A DNA stretch of 42,995 nucleotides from Oscillospiraceae bacterium (GTDB lineage Bacteria; Bacillota; Clostridia; Oscillospirales; Ruminococcaceae). The notes beneath the pieces are model-generated. The model had not been told where the DNA came from. It made no database searches and saw only the letters and a program-made list of their open reading frames with translations. Shown piece after piece: positions 19,801-27,414 of the stretch (its first letter is position 1; every line of letters begins with the position of its first letter). The stretch is from contig JAFTTH010000031.1 of assembly GCA_017466885.1 (NCBI GenBank), positions 1-42,995 of the forward strand, read 5' to 3'. The position numbers and the translations under genes are program-made.

Positions 19801-21223
19801 CGACCTGAACTTCTCCAACGAATATCAGTCTCAGGCCCACCGGTATACTGAAACCCTGTTCGGCGCCGAGAATGTCTTCAAAGCAGGGACCATCTCCTCG
19901 GTGCAGGAGAAAAACGCCATCGGCTTTGTCCGAAAATACGTGGAGGAAACAGGGAAGGGTCCCATCTCCCGGGCGGAAGAAATGCGGCTGGCGCTGGGTT
20001 GTACCGGCGTCAAGCGGACGACGGGCCAGCATCCCGGCGGAATGGTCGTTATCCCCCAGGGGTATGAGGTTTATGATTTTACCCCAGTCCAGCACCCGGC
20101 GGATAAGGCCGATTCGGATATTGTTACCACCCACTTTGACTTCCACTCCCTTCACGATACCATTCTAAAGCTGGACGAGCTGGGCCATATGGTCCCGACC
20201 CTCTATAAATATCTGGAGGACCTGACCGGATGTATGGTCAAGGATGTTCCCATGGCGGATAAAAAGATTTATAGTCTCTTTACCTCCCCCGAGGCCCTGG
20301 GAGTGACCGCCGAGGATATTGACTTTGAGATCGGCACCCTTGCCCTCCCCGAAATGGGAACGGATTTTGTCAAGCAGATGCTGATCGAATGTAAGCCGCA
20401 ATGCTTTGCCGACCTGTTGCAGATTTCGGGCCTTTCTCACGGTACCGATGTTTGGCTGGGGAATGCCCAGGACCTGATCAAGGACGGTACCTGCACCATT
20501 TCGGAGGTCATCGGAACCCGTGACGGAATTATGGTCTATCTGATTCATAAGGGCCTGGAGCCGAATATGGCCTTTAAAATTATGGAGATCGTCCGGAAGG
20601 GAAATGCAAAAACGCTGTTGACCGAGGAGCATATCAATGCTATGAAGGCCTGCGGTGTGGAGCAATGGTATATTGACTCCTGTATGAAGATCAAGTATAT
20701 GTTCCCCAAGGCGCACGCCGCCGCTTACGTCACTGCGGCAATCCGGCTGGCCTGGTATAAGATCTACCGGCCTTTGGAGTTTTACGCCGCGTATTTTACC
20801 GTGCGGGGCGAAGCACTGGATGCAGATGCCGCCATCAAGGGAAAGAGTGTTGTGAAAATGCGGATGGACGAGATCAAGCGGATGCCCGAAAAATCCGCCA
20901 CCGATAAGGATACCTTCGAAAGTCTGCAGGTCATCAACGAAATGCTTGCCCGGGGATATTCCTTCCTTCCCATTGATATTTATAAATCCTCTGCCACCCG
21001 GTATAATATCGAGGATGGAAAGATCCGTCTGCCCTTTGCGGCATTGCGGGGGGTTGGAGAAAGTGCAGCCATTGCGCTGGAGCAATCCCGGGACGGTGGA
21101 GAATATCTCTCGGTAGAGGATCTGCAAAAGACCTCCGGGGTGACCAAGGCGGTCATCGAGGCGCTGGAGGGATTAGGGGCGCTCAAGGGCCTGCCCAAAA
21201 CCACCCAGATTTCCTTATTCTAA
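16817..21223 (+). CDS. polC: DNA polymerase III subunit alpha, Gram-positive type PolC
   Basis: Encodes 1468 residues, the replicative polymerase of Firmicutes with built-in proofreading. In order: N-terminal domain, a charged linker (about 190-225), an OB domain, a PHP domain split around HLHTSLSAMD (about 363) and ITDHGVV, a DnaQ-type 3'-5' exonuclease inserted in it (from about 453, VFDLETTG and NANFDVSF), then the polymerase core. A zinc site is visible as CPNC and CPNCG near 950-975, and the catalytic aspartates in PDIDLNFS (about 993). The C-terminus QISLF resembles a sliding-clamp binding motif. The ATG at 16817 has AGGGGTGGA upstream. No frameshift was found. Confidence 0.97.
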   Translation: MRLFEEVFGELAGEELSTAFAGACVLSIRCNEERTELEAELFGETPFRAAELAALEHQLEKALSLQKVTLSAKHPKSSFSAEVVPEVLAELRRSFGIINGFFDDADMQYDPDENRLCFCLHHGGGEILSAAGFDHRFAALMMKKFGFAPEVVLSCEAVSPDRVTDSFDYEKAKEVIARAEAAPKAPPREKSEGAPPSAGAGGGSYPRRRKKNTEPFDTELDFDTTDFPFCREGARVIYGGQIEERPIPLRELELGSGRVTVCGEVFFFEKRMAKNGTTAIITMYITDATNSFAVKIIEDQSRLGEVESLPKGKKDPCFKCVLVRGEVTEDRFDRELTIRPTDITLLKRKFRTDTYDGEKRIELHLHTSLSAMDALTPAAKAVQTAYDWGHKAIAITDHGVVQAFPEAMGVVRKLRKNGADFKVLYGVEGYFVNDMVNAVADGKDQVFSETPLIVFDLETTGLSAATERITEIGAVRLEKGVQTGVFSQYVNPGKPIPPRITELTGITDEMVADAPGEEEALRRFYEFAENGILIAHNANFDVSFLRQAAIRSGMPFSFTSLDTLPIARKLYPELKKFTLDSVAKHLKLGEFNHHRASDDAGILARIWEKMEENLDRNYGVTSISHINRFLGDADPKKLPMYHIILLVENQVGLKNLYKLVSYAHLNYYHKRPRIPKSELIRHREGLIVGSACEAGELYQAVLDGKSRDELLSIARFYDYLEVQPLCNNEFYVRKGVLENTEALIEINRKIIELGKDLSLPVVATGDVHYMEKSDDIYRRIVSPAAASDGDGPHAELYFRTTQEMLDEFSYLDEETRRALVIDNPAKIAARVDGDILPIPDGTFTPTIPGAEEDLRRITTETAKRLYGDPLPEIVATRLERELSSIIKHGFAVLYMIAQKLVQKSEEDGYLVGSRGSVGSSFVASMAGISEVNPLVPHYVCPNCFYNEFFTNGEYGSGFDMPEKNCPNCGTVLRQDGHDIPFETFLGFNGDKAPDIDLNFSNEYQSQAHRYTETLFGAENVFKAGTISSVQEKNAIGFVRKYVEETGKGPISRAEEMRLALGCTGVKRTTGQHPGGMVVIPQGYEVYDFTPVQHPADKADSDIVTTHFDFHSLHDTILKLDELGHMVPTLYKYLEDLTGCMVKDVPMADKKIYSLFTSPEALGVTAEDIDFEIGTLALPEMGTDFVKQMLIECKPQCFADLLQISGLSHGTDVWLGNAQDLIKDGTCTISEVIGTRDGIMVYLIHKGLEPNMAFKIMEIVRKGNAKTLLTEEHINAMKACGVEQWYIDSCMKIKYMFPKAHAAAYVTAAIRLAWYKIYRPLEFYAAYFTVRGEALDADAAIKGKSVVKMRMDEIKRMPEKSATDKDTFESLQVINEMLARGYSFLPIDIYKSSATRYNIEDGKIRLPFAALRGVGESAAIALEQSRDGGEYLSVEDLQKTSGVTKAVIEALEGLGALKGLPKTTQISLF

Positions 21224-21228
21224 CCGGG

Positions 21229-21264
21229 AAAGCACGTCCTTGCCAGGTCGGGGACGTGCTTTTT
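21229..21264 (+). terminator. Terminator of the nadD-polC operon
   Basis: A 10-bp stem (21230-21239 with 21252-21261) followed by a T-run, six bases after polC. The 21265-21440 stretch before the pgk promoter holds only two weak hairpins (around 21284-21318 and 21332-21347) and no gene. Confidence 0.85.
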
Positions 21265-21448
21265 CTCTGCGCAAAACAAAAAAAGGAGCCTGATCGAACC
21301 CCTTCCGGGCAGCTCCGGATTTTCCTTCCGCCGGAACGGCCTTTTGGGTTGTTATTTTATCAAAAAGAGGGTTGATTGTTTATTCCCGTAAAAACTCTGC
21401 CGGATTTTGCGGGATTATGTGAATATATTGAGAAATTTTATCTCCCTC

Positions 21449-21477
21449 TTGAAAAACCGGAAATTTTTTGATAAAAT
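21449..21477 (+). promoter_or_regulatory. Sigma-A promoter of pgk-tpiA-gpmI
   Basis: TTGAAA (21449-21454), a 17-base spacer and TAAAAT (21472-21477), in a strongly A+T-rich stretch about 60 bases before pgk. Confidence 0.75.
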
Positions 21478-21537
21478 ACCATAGGTTGTAAATAATAAAA
21501 GAAATTCCCCCATTTTATTATGAAAGGATGCTTTTCC

Positions 21538-22728
21538 ATGACCTCTATGAACAAAAAAACCGTTGAGGATATTAACGTTGCCTCCAAGCGCGTTCTTGTC
21601 CGTTGTGACTTTAACGTCCCTATGAAGGATGGCGAAATCACCGACGATAAACGGATCCGTGAAGCCCTCAAAACCATCAAGTATCTCGTTGATAACAATG
21701 CCCGTGTCATCCTCTGCTCCCATATGGGCAGACCCAAGGGCGAGTTCAATATGAAGTATTCCCTCGCACCGGTTGCAAAGCGTCTTTCTGAGCTGCTGGG
21801 CAAGGAGGTCGTCCTCGCTTCTGATGTAATCGGCCCTGATGCCAAGGCGAAGGCAGCCGCCCTGAAGGATGGCGAGCTGATGCTGATTGAGAACGTCCGT
21901 TTCCATAAGGAAGAGGAGAAAAATGATCCCGATTTCTCCAAGGAGCTGGCCTCTATGGCTGAGATCTACGTCAACGATGCCTTCGGCACCGCTCACCGTG
22001 CTCACGCTTCCACCGCCGGCGTTGCCGATTATCTCCCCGCTGTCTGCGGTTACCTGATCCAGAAGGAGATCAGCATTATGGGCGGCGCTCTGGCCGATCC
22101 CAAGCGTCCCTTCGTTGCCATCCTCGGCGGCGCCAAGGTGTCTGATAAGATCGGTGTCATCAATAACCTCATTGAGAAGGTGGATACCCTCATCATCGGC
22201 GGCGGTATGGCATATACCTTTATGAAGGCTCTGGGTCACCAGATCGGTGATTCTCTCCTGGAGGCGGATAAGCTTGAGCTTTCCAAGGAACTGATGGCCA
22301 AGGCTGAGGCCAAGGGTGTCCGCTTCCTGATCCCGGTGGATAACCGTGCCGGTGATAAGTACGATCCCGATTGCAACTTTATGGTTGTCAACTCGGATGA
22401 GATTCCTGACGGTTGGATGGGCCTCGATATCGGTGAGCAGACCGAGAAGCTCTTTGCGGATGCCATTAAAAATGCCGGCACCGTTGTTTGGAACGGACCG
22501 ATGGGTGTTTCCGAGTGGGAGCGCTTTGCCAGCGGTACCCGCGCAGTTGCAACTGCTGTTGCGGAGAGCGGTGCAATCTCCATCATCGGCGGCGGTGATT
22601 CTGCTGCGGCCATTGAGAAGCTGGGCTTTGCCGATAAGATGACCCATATCTCCACCGGCGGTGGCGCTTCTCTGGAATTCCTTGAGGGTCTTGAGCTCCC
22701 CGGAATTGCTTGCCTGCAGGATAAATAA
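21538..22728 (+). CDS. pgk: Phosphoglycerate kinase
   Basis: Encodes 396 residues. It transfers phosphate from 1,3-bisphosphoglycerate to ADP in glycolysis. Signatures are [13 protein letters not shown] near the N-terminus, SHMGRPKG for substrate binding, [14 protein letters not shown], and the C-terminal nucleotide site with [13 protein letters not shown] and [13 protein letters not shown]. Length is normal. The ATG at 21538 follows AAAGGA at suitable spacing; ATG 21520 overlaps that site and is less likely. The gene uses strongly biased codons (many AAG, GAG, CTC/CTG), consistent with high expression. Confidence 0.96.
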   Translation: MTSMNKKTVEDINVASKRVLVRCDFNVPMKDGEITDDKRIREALKTIKYLVDNNARVILCSHMGRPKGEFNMKYSLAPVAKRLSELLGKEVVLASDVIGPDAKAKAAALKDGELMLIENVRFHKEEEKNDPDFSKELASMAEIYVNDAFGTAHRAHASTAGVADYLPAVCGYLIQKEISIMGGALADPKRPFVAILGGAKVSDKIGVINNLIEKVDTLIIGGGMAYTFMKALGHQIGDSLLEADKLELSKELMAKAEAKGVRFLIPVDNRAGDKYDPDCNFMVVNSDEIPDGWMGLDIGEQTEKLFADAIKNAGTVVWNGPMGVSEWERFASGTRAVATAVAESGAISIIGGGDSAAAIEKLGFADKMTHISTGGGASLEFLEGLELPGIACLQDK

Positions 22729-22759
22729 TTGGGGAAACCCGGAGCGTTCGCTCCGATCC

Positions 22760-22806
22760 GAGGGCAAGGGCCGGGCGGAAAATGCCGCCCCCTTGCCCTC
22801 ATTTTA
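22760..22806 (+). terminator. Strong hairpin between pgk and tpiA
   Basis: A 10-bp outer stem (22760-22769 with 22791-22800) encloses a second GC-rich stem, followed by ATTTTAT. It is likely an attenuating terminator or a processing hairpin that adjusts the pgk to tpiA ratio, since no clear promoter was seen before tpiA. It is flanked by two small GGAGC-type hairpins. Confidence 0.6.
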
Positions 22807-22850
22807 TGGAAATAAAGGAGCTTCGCTCCGACAAAAAAGGATGGCTGAAG

Positions 22851-23618
22851 ATGAAAAAAGACGTGAGAAAAGCAGTAATCGCCGGAAACTGGAAAATGAA
22901 TAAAACCCCCTCCCAGGCAGCGGAGCTTGCCAAGGAGCTGCGGGAGACGGTTGCCGGTGCAGATTGTGACGTAATCGTTTGCGTTCCCTTCGTGGATCTG
23001 CAGGCAGTATCTGAGGCGGTAAAGGGCAGCAATATTCATGTGGGCGCCCAGAACTGCCACTTTGAGAAATCGGGTGCTTTCACCGGTGAGATCTCTGCCG
23101 ATATGCTGGCCGAGATGGGCGTTGAGTACGTGATCATCGGTCATAGTGAGCGCCGCACCTACTTTGGCGAGACGGATGTGACGGTCAACCTCCGGACCAA
23201 GGCTGCGCTGGCCGCAGGCCTGAAGGTGATCCTCTGTGTCGGTGAGTATCTGGAGCAGAGAGAGCAGGGCATTACTGCGGAGATCGTTTCGATGCAGACC
23301 AAGATCGCGCTTGCCGGTATCTCTGCCGAGGAGCTGAAGAATGTTATTATCGCTTATGAGCCTGTTTGGGCCATCGGAACCGGCAAGACTGCCACCTCCG
23401 ACCAGGCGGAAGAGGTTTGCGCCGAGATCCGTGCCGTTGTGTGCGGCCTGTACGGTGAGGCCGCTGCTGAGGGCCTGACCATTCAGTATGGCGGCTCTAT
23501 GAACGCCGGCAATGCAGATGAGCTGCTGTCCAAGGTGAATGTGGACGGCGGACTGATCGGCGGCGCTTCCCTGAAGGCGGCAGATTTCGGAAAGATCGTT
23601 GCTGCCGCAAGTAAATAA
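22851..23618 (+). CDS. tpiA: Triosephosphate isomerase
   Basis: Encodes 255 residues. It interconverts dihydroxyacetone phosphate and glyceraldehyde 3-phosphate. Catalytic residues are the Lys of GNWKMNK, the His of IIGHSERR and the Glu of AYEPVWAIGTGK. The C-terminal phosphate loop YGGSMNAGNA and GGAS are present. The ATG at 22851 has AAGGATGG upstream. It is second in the glycolytic run. Confidence 0.97.
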   Translation: MKKDVRKAVIAGNWKMNKTPSQAAELAKELRETVAGADCDVIVCVPFVDLQAVSEAVKGSNIHVGAQNCHFEKSGAFTGEISADMLAEMGVEYVIIGHSERRTYFGETDVTVNLRTKAALAAGLKVILCVGEYLEQREQGITAEIVSMQTKIALAGISAEELKNVIIAYEPVWAIGTGKTATSDQAEEVCAEIRAVVCGLYGEAAAEGLTIQYGGSMNAGNADELLSKVNVDGGLIGGASLKAADFGKIVAAASK

Positions 23619-23629
23619 GAGAACAAGGG

Positions 23630-23660
23630 GGAGCACTGCCAGAGGGTGGCGCTCCTTCTT
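23630..23660 (+). terminator. Weak hairpin between tpiA and gpmI
   Basis: GGAGC (23630-23634) pairs with GCTCC (23651-23655), with partial inner pairing, followed by TTCTTT. It is probably an attenuator within the operon, because gpmI has no separate promoter that I can see. Confidence 0.4.
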
Positions 23661-23681
23661 TACGAAAGGTTGAATTGCGAT

Positions 23682-25217
23682 ATGAAACAGACACTTGCCC
23701 TGATCATTATGGATGGCTTCGGGCTCAATCCCGAAACGGACGGAAACGCTATTGTTGCCGCCCGCACCCCCAATCTTGACCGGATCTTCGCAGAGTGCCC
23801 CAAAACCGAGCTGGGAGCATCGGGAATGGATGTGGGTCTGCCGGACGGCCAGATGGGAAACAGTGAGGTCGGCCACACTAATATCGGTGCCGGACGGGTG
23901 GTTTACCAGGAGCTGACCCGGATCACCAAATCCATCCGGGATGGGGATTTCTTTGAGAATGCTGTCCTCTGCCAGGCAATGGATAACTGCAAAAAGAAAG
24001 ATTCTGCCCTCCACCTTTTGGGACTCCTTTCGGACGGTGGCGTGCATAGCCATAATGAGCATCTCTATGCTTTGGTGGAGATGGCCAAGCAGAAGGGCCT
24101 GACCCGGGTATATATCCACTGCCTGCTGGATGGACGGGATGTTCCTCCCGCTTCCGGTGCAGAATATATCCGTCAGCTTCAGGAAAAGCTGGATGAGATC
24201 GGCGTTGGCAAGATTGCAACCGTTGCCGGCCGGTATTACGGTATGGATCGGGATACCCAGTGGGGCCGTGTTCAGAAGGCGTATGACGCGATGGTCCTCC
24301 GGGAGGGCATTCAGACGGCTGATCCTGTTGCCGCTGTGCTGAAATCCTACGAAACTGTGGACGGCGACGGCAAAAATATCACCGATGAGTTTGTGATTCC
24401 CACCGTTTGCGAGGGCGGCGAGGCCGTTTCCTCCGGGGATAGCCTGATTTTCTTCAACTTCCGCCCCGATCGTGCCCGGGAGATCACCCGTGCCTTTGTG
24501 GATGCCGAGTTCACCGGCTTTGAGCGGAAGGGCGGAAAGCCCGACCTCTTCTTCGTCTGTATGACCGAGTACGATGCGACTATGCCCAACGTATCGGTTG
24601 CCTTTGCTCCCAAGGAGCTGAAAATGACCATGGGAGAGGTTTTGAGCAAGGCCGGGAAGACCCAGCTCCGGATCGCGGAAACCACCAAGTATGCTCACGT
24701 TACCTTCTTCTATAACGGCGGTGAGGAGGTTATGTTCCCGGGCGAGGATCGCGCACTGATTCCCACTCCGGACGTTGCCACCTTTGATCTGAAGCCTGAA
24801 ATGAGCGCTTACGAGGTTGCCGAGGAGGCGGAAAAACGGATCCTCAGCGGCAAGTATGACGTTGTGATCCTCAACTTCGCCAACTGTGATATGGTTGGCC
24901 ATACCGGCTTCTTTGATGCGGCCGTCAAGGCCTGCGAGGCGGTGGACGAGTGTGTTGGAAAGGTGACTGCTGCCATCCGCGAGGTGGGCGGCATCTCCTT
25001 GATTACTGCCGACCACGGCAACGCCGACCGGATGAAGGATACGGACGGTACTCCCTTCACCGCCCATACCACCAACCCCGTTCCCTTCGTGGTGGTTGGG
25101 AAGGATTGCACCCTCCGCGCTGGCGGACGGCTTGCGGATATTTCTCCCACAATGCTGGATATTCTGGGCATTGAAAAGCCTGCCGAAATGGACGGAGAGA
25201 GTCTGCTGGTGAAATAA
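23682..25217 (+). CDS. gpmI: 2,3-bisphosphoglycerate-independent phosphoglycerate mutase
   Basis: Encodes 511 residues, the usual length. It converts 3-phosphoglycerate to 2-phosphoglycerate using two Mn ions and a phosphoserine intermediate. Seen are the N-terminal metal site LIIMDGFGLN, the catalytic Ser in GQMGNSEVGHTNIGAG, the substrate loop LLSDGGVHSH, and the C-terminal metal site NFANCDMVGHTG with TADHGNAD. The enzyme type is typical of Clostridia and sporeformers. It is third in the glycolytic run; enolase is not in the window. AAAGG lies 12 bases before the ATG. Confidence 0.97.
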   Translation: MKQTLALIIMDGFGLNPETDGNAIVAARTPNLDRIFAECPKTELGASGMDVGLPDGQMGNSEVGHTNIGAGRVVYQELTRITKSIRDGDFFENAVLCQAMDNCKKKDSALHLLGLLSDGGVHSHNEHLYALVEMAKQKGLTRVYIHCLLDGRDVPPASGAEYIRQLQEKLDEIGVGKIATVAGRYYGMDRDTQWGRVQKAYDAMVLREGIQTADPVAAVLKSYETVDGDGKNITDEFVIPTVCEGGEAVSSGDSLIFFNFRPDRAREITRAFVDAEFTGFERKGGKPDLFFVCMTEYDATMPNVSVAFAPKELKMTMGEVLSKAGKTQLRIAETTKYAHVTFFYNGGEEVMFPGEDRALIPTPDVATFDLKPEMSAYEVAEEAEKRILSGKYDVVILNFANCDMVGHTGFFDAAVKACEAVDECVGKVTAAIREVGGISLITADHGNADRMKDTDGTPFTAHTTNPVPFVVVGKDCTLRAGGRLADISPTMLDILGIEKPAEMDGESLLVK

Positions 25218-25252
25218 TAAGAGCTCTGCTTTTGAAGGGCTTTGCAAAAAAG

Positions 25253-25297
25253 AAACCCCGCTGGGGCGACCGACCACGGTCCTCCCGGCGGGGTTTT
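25253..25297. terminator. Bidirectional terminator after gpmI
   Basis: CCCCGC (25256-25261) pairs with GCGGGG (25288-25293), extended by AAA/TTT, with additional inner GGG/CCC pairing. T-runs occur on both strands, so it serves gpmI and the convergent gene ending at 25311. Confidence 0.85.
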
Positions 25298-25310
25298 GTT
25301 ATGCGGTACA

Positions 25311-26306
25311 TTATTTCCGGGACGAGGATACCAAAGCATCCCTTTCCTCCTGCAAGCAGAGAAGCTCCGCAAAGACCTGCCTCCCCTGGAAAAGAAGCTC
25401 CCGGGCGGCTTTCCGGTTGAACCGCATCCGCTGGCGGTAGGGCCGGAGGGTGGCAGGGGCAAGAAACCGGGCGGCGCGGATCCGGGGTTCTCCCCGACGC
25501 TGGGGAGCGTGAAAGGAATTGGAGGTCAGGAGGCCGATCCCCGCCTGAGGAAAGAACAGATGCTCGGGGATCCCCACCCCTTTTACAGGGCAAAAGCAGC
25601 TGATCGCATCATAGCCGCGCCGCAGTCCCTCCCCTCGAATCTGGGCCATCAACCCGGTTGATACAGCTCCGAATTCATCCTCCAGAACGGTTAGCCGGGG
25701 TGCAAGCTTCCGTGCAGTCTCCTCCAGAAAGTGCCCCTCCTCCTTTTCGGCGGAGAGGAATCGGAAGGATTCGTTGCCGGGTGTGGATTTTCGGGGCGGG
25801 AGATACTTCTGACAAAAGCGGTCGGCAAATCTTTTGAGTTTCTCCCGATCCAGATGGCATTCCGCCAGCCGACGGTTCTCCCCCAGCAGAGATGCGGCGG
25901 CAGATAGATACCGGATATGCCGCTCCTTTTGCCGAATCATCTGCCGGTGAAGGGAGAGAAGTTTCTCCCGTTGCGTCGGGGTCAGGTGGGGTGGGGTTGC
26001 ACCGATATGTAGCTCTACCAGCTCAGCGGGGAGGTCCGCGGGAAGTGTGGACAGCTCCGACCCGACCAGAACGGTTGTTCCGTCCCGGGAGGAAAATCCA
26101 GCCTGCCCGGAATGGAAGGGGGAGAGGTAAAGTTCTGTTGCGTCCTCCAGGAGAGGATCCTGAGATAATGCGGCAAAAGCATCGGCATCCCGGCCGCAGT
26201 AGAGCTGAAGAAGGAGAGGCTGATTTCCCGTCAGGGAGGGGGCAAAGCTGACGAATCCGGAGGATGTTTGGGCGGAAAGAAAGAATACCGAGGGAGAATT
26301 TTTCAT
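25311..26306 (-). CDS. PRK06851-like protein with degenerate P-loops
   Basis: Encodes 331 residues of no assigned function. The layout looks like two related halves, as in the PRK06851 family of putative P-loop ATPases of Clostridia. The best match is the C-terminal segment GLRRGYDAISCFCPVK (ending near the centre of the second half), then HLFFPQAGIGLLTSNSFHA, which fits the family pattern RGYD-hydrophobic-HCP-IPEL-TSN-H. Where the Walker A loop (GxxGTGKST) should be, this protein has EDEFGAVSTG, with no lysine, and the first half has CGRDADAFAAL. It is therefore probably unable to bind ATP in the usual way. It lies after gpsA, where many Clostridia carry other genes. The family call is from recall and is moderate. 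Confidence 0.55.
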   Translation of the reverse strand: MKNSPSVFFLSAQTSSGFVSFAPSLTGNQPLLLQLYCGRDADAFAALSQDPLLEDATELYLSPFHSGQAGFSSRDGTTVLVGSELSTLPADLPAELVELHIGATPPHLTPTQREKLLSLHRQMIRQKERHIRYLSAAASLLGENRRLAECHLDREKLKRFADRFCQKYLPPRKSTPGNESFRFLSAEKEEGHFLEETARKLAPRLTVLEDEFGAVSTGLMAQIRGEGLRRGYDAISCFCPVKGVGIPEHLFFPQAGIGLLTSNSFHAPQRRGEPRIRAARFLAPATLRPYRQRMRFNRKAARELLFQGRQVFAELLCLQEERDALVSSSRK

Positions 26307-26371
26307 AAAAAAACAGATCCTTTCCCTTGGGAGTGGAATTGCTATTCCATCTTATTCCAAAGGGAAAGGAT
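26307..26371 (-). terminator. Terminator hairpin after gpsA, overlapping the next gene's ribosome binding site
   Basis: A perfect 12-bp stem (26317-26328 with 26360-26371) and a 31-base loop, followed on the minus strand by CTG and seven T (26307-26313), directly before the ATG at 26306. The 3' arm contains AAAGGA, the only plausible Shine-Dalgarno sequence for that gene. Confidence 0.85.
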
Positions 26372-26389
26372 TTGTGATTTGTCCGACGG

Positions 26390-27394
26390 TCAGCCCATCC
26401 AGATATCTTCCGTTTCGTGGCGGCTGGGGCGGGTCATTAGGTCGTAGAGGGTCTGTTCCGGGTTTTTGCCCTGATAAAGCACTTTGTAAATTTCATCGGT
26501 AATGGGCATTTCGATCCCAACCTTCCCGGCAAGCTGATGGGCGGCCAAAGCGGCACCGTAGCCCTCCACCGTCCCCACCCGGGCAACTGCTTCCTCCGCC
26601 GGAACACCCTCGCCGATCAGGATTCCCGCCCGGCGGTTCCGGCTATGCATACTGGTGCAGGTAACGATCAGGTCCCCAATACCGGTCAGCCCGGCAAAGG
26701 TTTCACCCCGGGCGCCCATCCCGATGCCCAGACGGGCAATTTCGGTGATTCCCCGGGTCATCAGGGCGGCTTTGGTGTTATCTCCCAACTTCAGTCCGTC
26801 CGATATTCCGGCGGACAGCGCGATAACGTTTTTCAGCGCACCGCCCAGCTCAACGCCGATCAGGTCGTCATTGAGGTAGATCCGGAACCGACGGTTCATC
26901 ATCATCTGCTGGACCTTTTCAGCGGCATTCATATCCTCCGAGGAAACGACAACCGTTGTTGGGATTCCCCGGCCGACCTCCTCGGCGTGAGAGGGGCCGG
27001 ACAAAACCACCACCGGATTATCCGTTTCCCGACGGATGGCGGTGGAAAGGCGCTCACTGCCATCGCTGGTCAGACCCTTGGCAACATTGACCAGGATCTC
27101 GTTTCCCTTCAGGTAAGGGGAAAGCTTCCGCACCGTCTGGCAGACGACACCGGCCGGCACAGCCAGCACGATCAACTCCCGTCCTGCGGCGGCAGAAAGG
27201 TCGGTGGTCAGCGCAATGGAATTGGGGACTGGAACGCCGGGGAGCAGCTTGCGGTGCTCACCGTCCCGGCGGATTTGGGCAATTTCCTCCTCGAAGGGGG
27301 ACCAAAGAGTAACGTCGCACCCCTCCTTATCCAGCATAATGGAAAGAGAAGTGCCAAAGCCGCAACCCAGCACAGCTGCACGAAATTCAGCCAT
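26390..27394 (-). CDS. gpsA: Glycerol-3-phosphate dehydrogenase [NAD(P)+] GpsA
   Basis: Encodes 334 residues. It reduces dihydroxyacetone phosphate to glycerol 3-phosphate, the backbone for phospholipids. Seen are LSGPSHAEEVGRGIPT, the catalytic Lys in GGALKNVIALSAG, and GLTGIGDLIVTCTS-x-SRNRRAG. The N-terminal nucleotide loop is unusual: LGCGFGTSLS has one residue fewer than the common GAGSWGTALA. plsY, which uses the product, lies immediately upstream in the same operon (20-base gap). Confidence 0.95.
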   Translation of the reverse strand: MAEFRAAVLGCGFGTSLSIMLDKEGCDVTLWSPFEEEIAQIRRDGEHRKLLPGVPVPNSIALTTDLSAAAGRELIVLAVPAGVVCQTVRKLSPYLKGNEILVNVAKGLTSDGSERLSTAIRRETDNPVVVLSGPSHAEEVGRGIPTTVVVSSEDMNAAEKVQQMMMNRRFRIYLNDDLIGVELGGALKNVIALSAGISDGLKLGDNTKAALMTRGITEIARLGIGMGARGETFAGLTGIGDLIVTCTSMHSRNRRAGILIGEGVPAEEAVARVGTVEGYGAALAAHQLAGKVGIEMPITDEIYKVLYQGKNPEQTLYDLMTRPSRHETEDIWMG

Positions 27395-27414
27395 AATAAG
27401 CTCCTTTGTAAAGG

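Noticed and set aside
22236..25277. A 1013-codon open frame on the minus strand opposite pgk-tpiA-gpmI
   Set aside because: It spans three real genes and their gaps in antisense. There is no family match, and the composition follows the codon bias of the sense genes.
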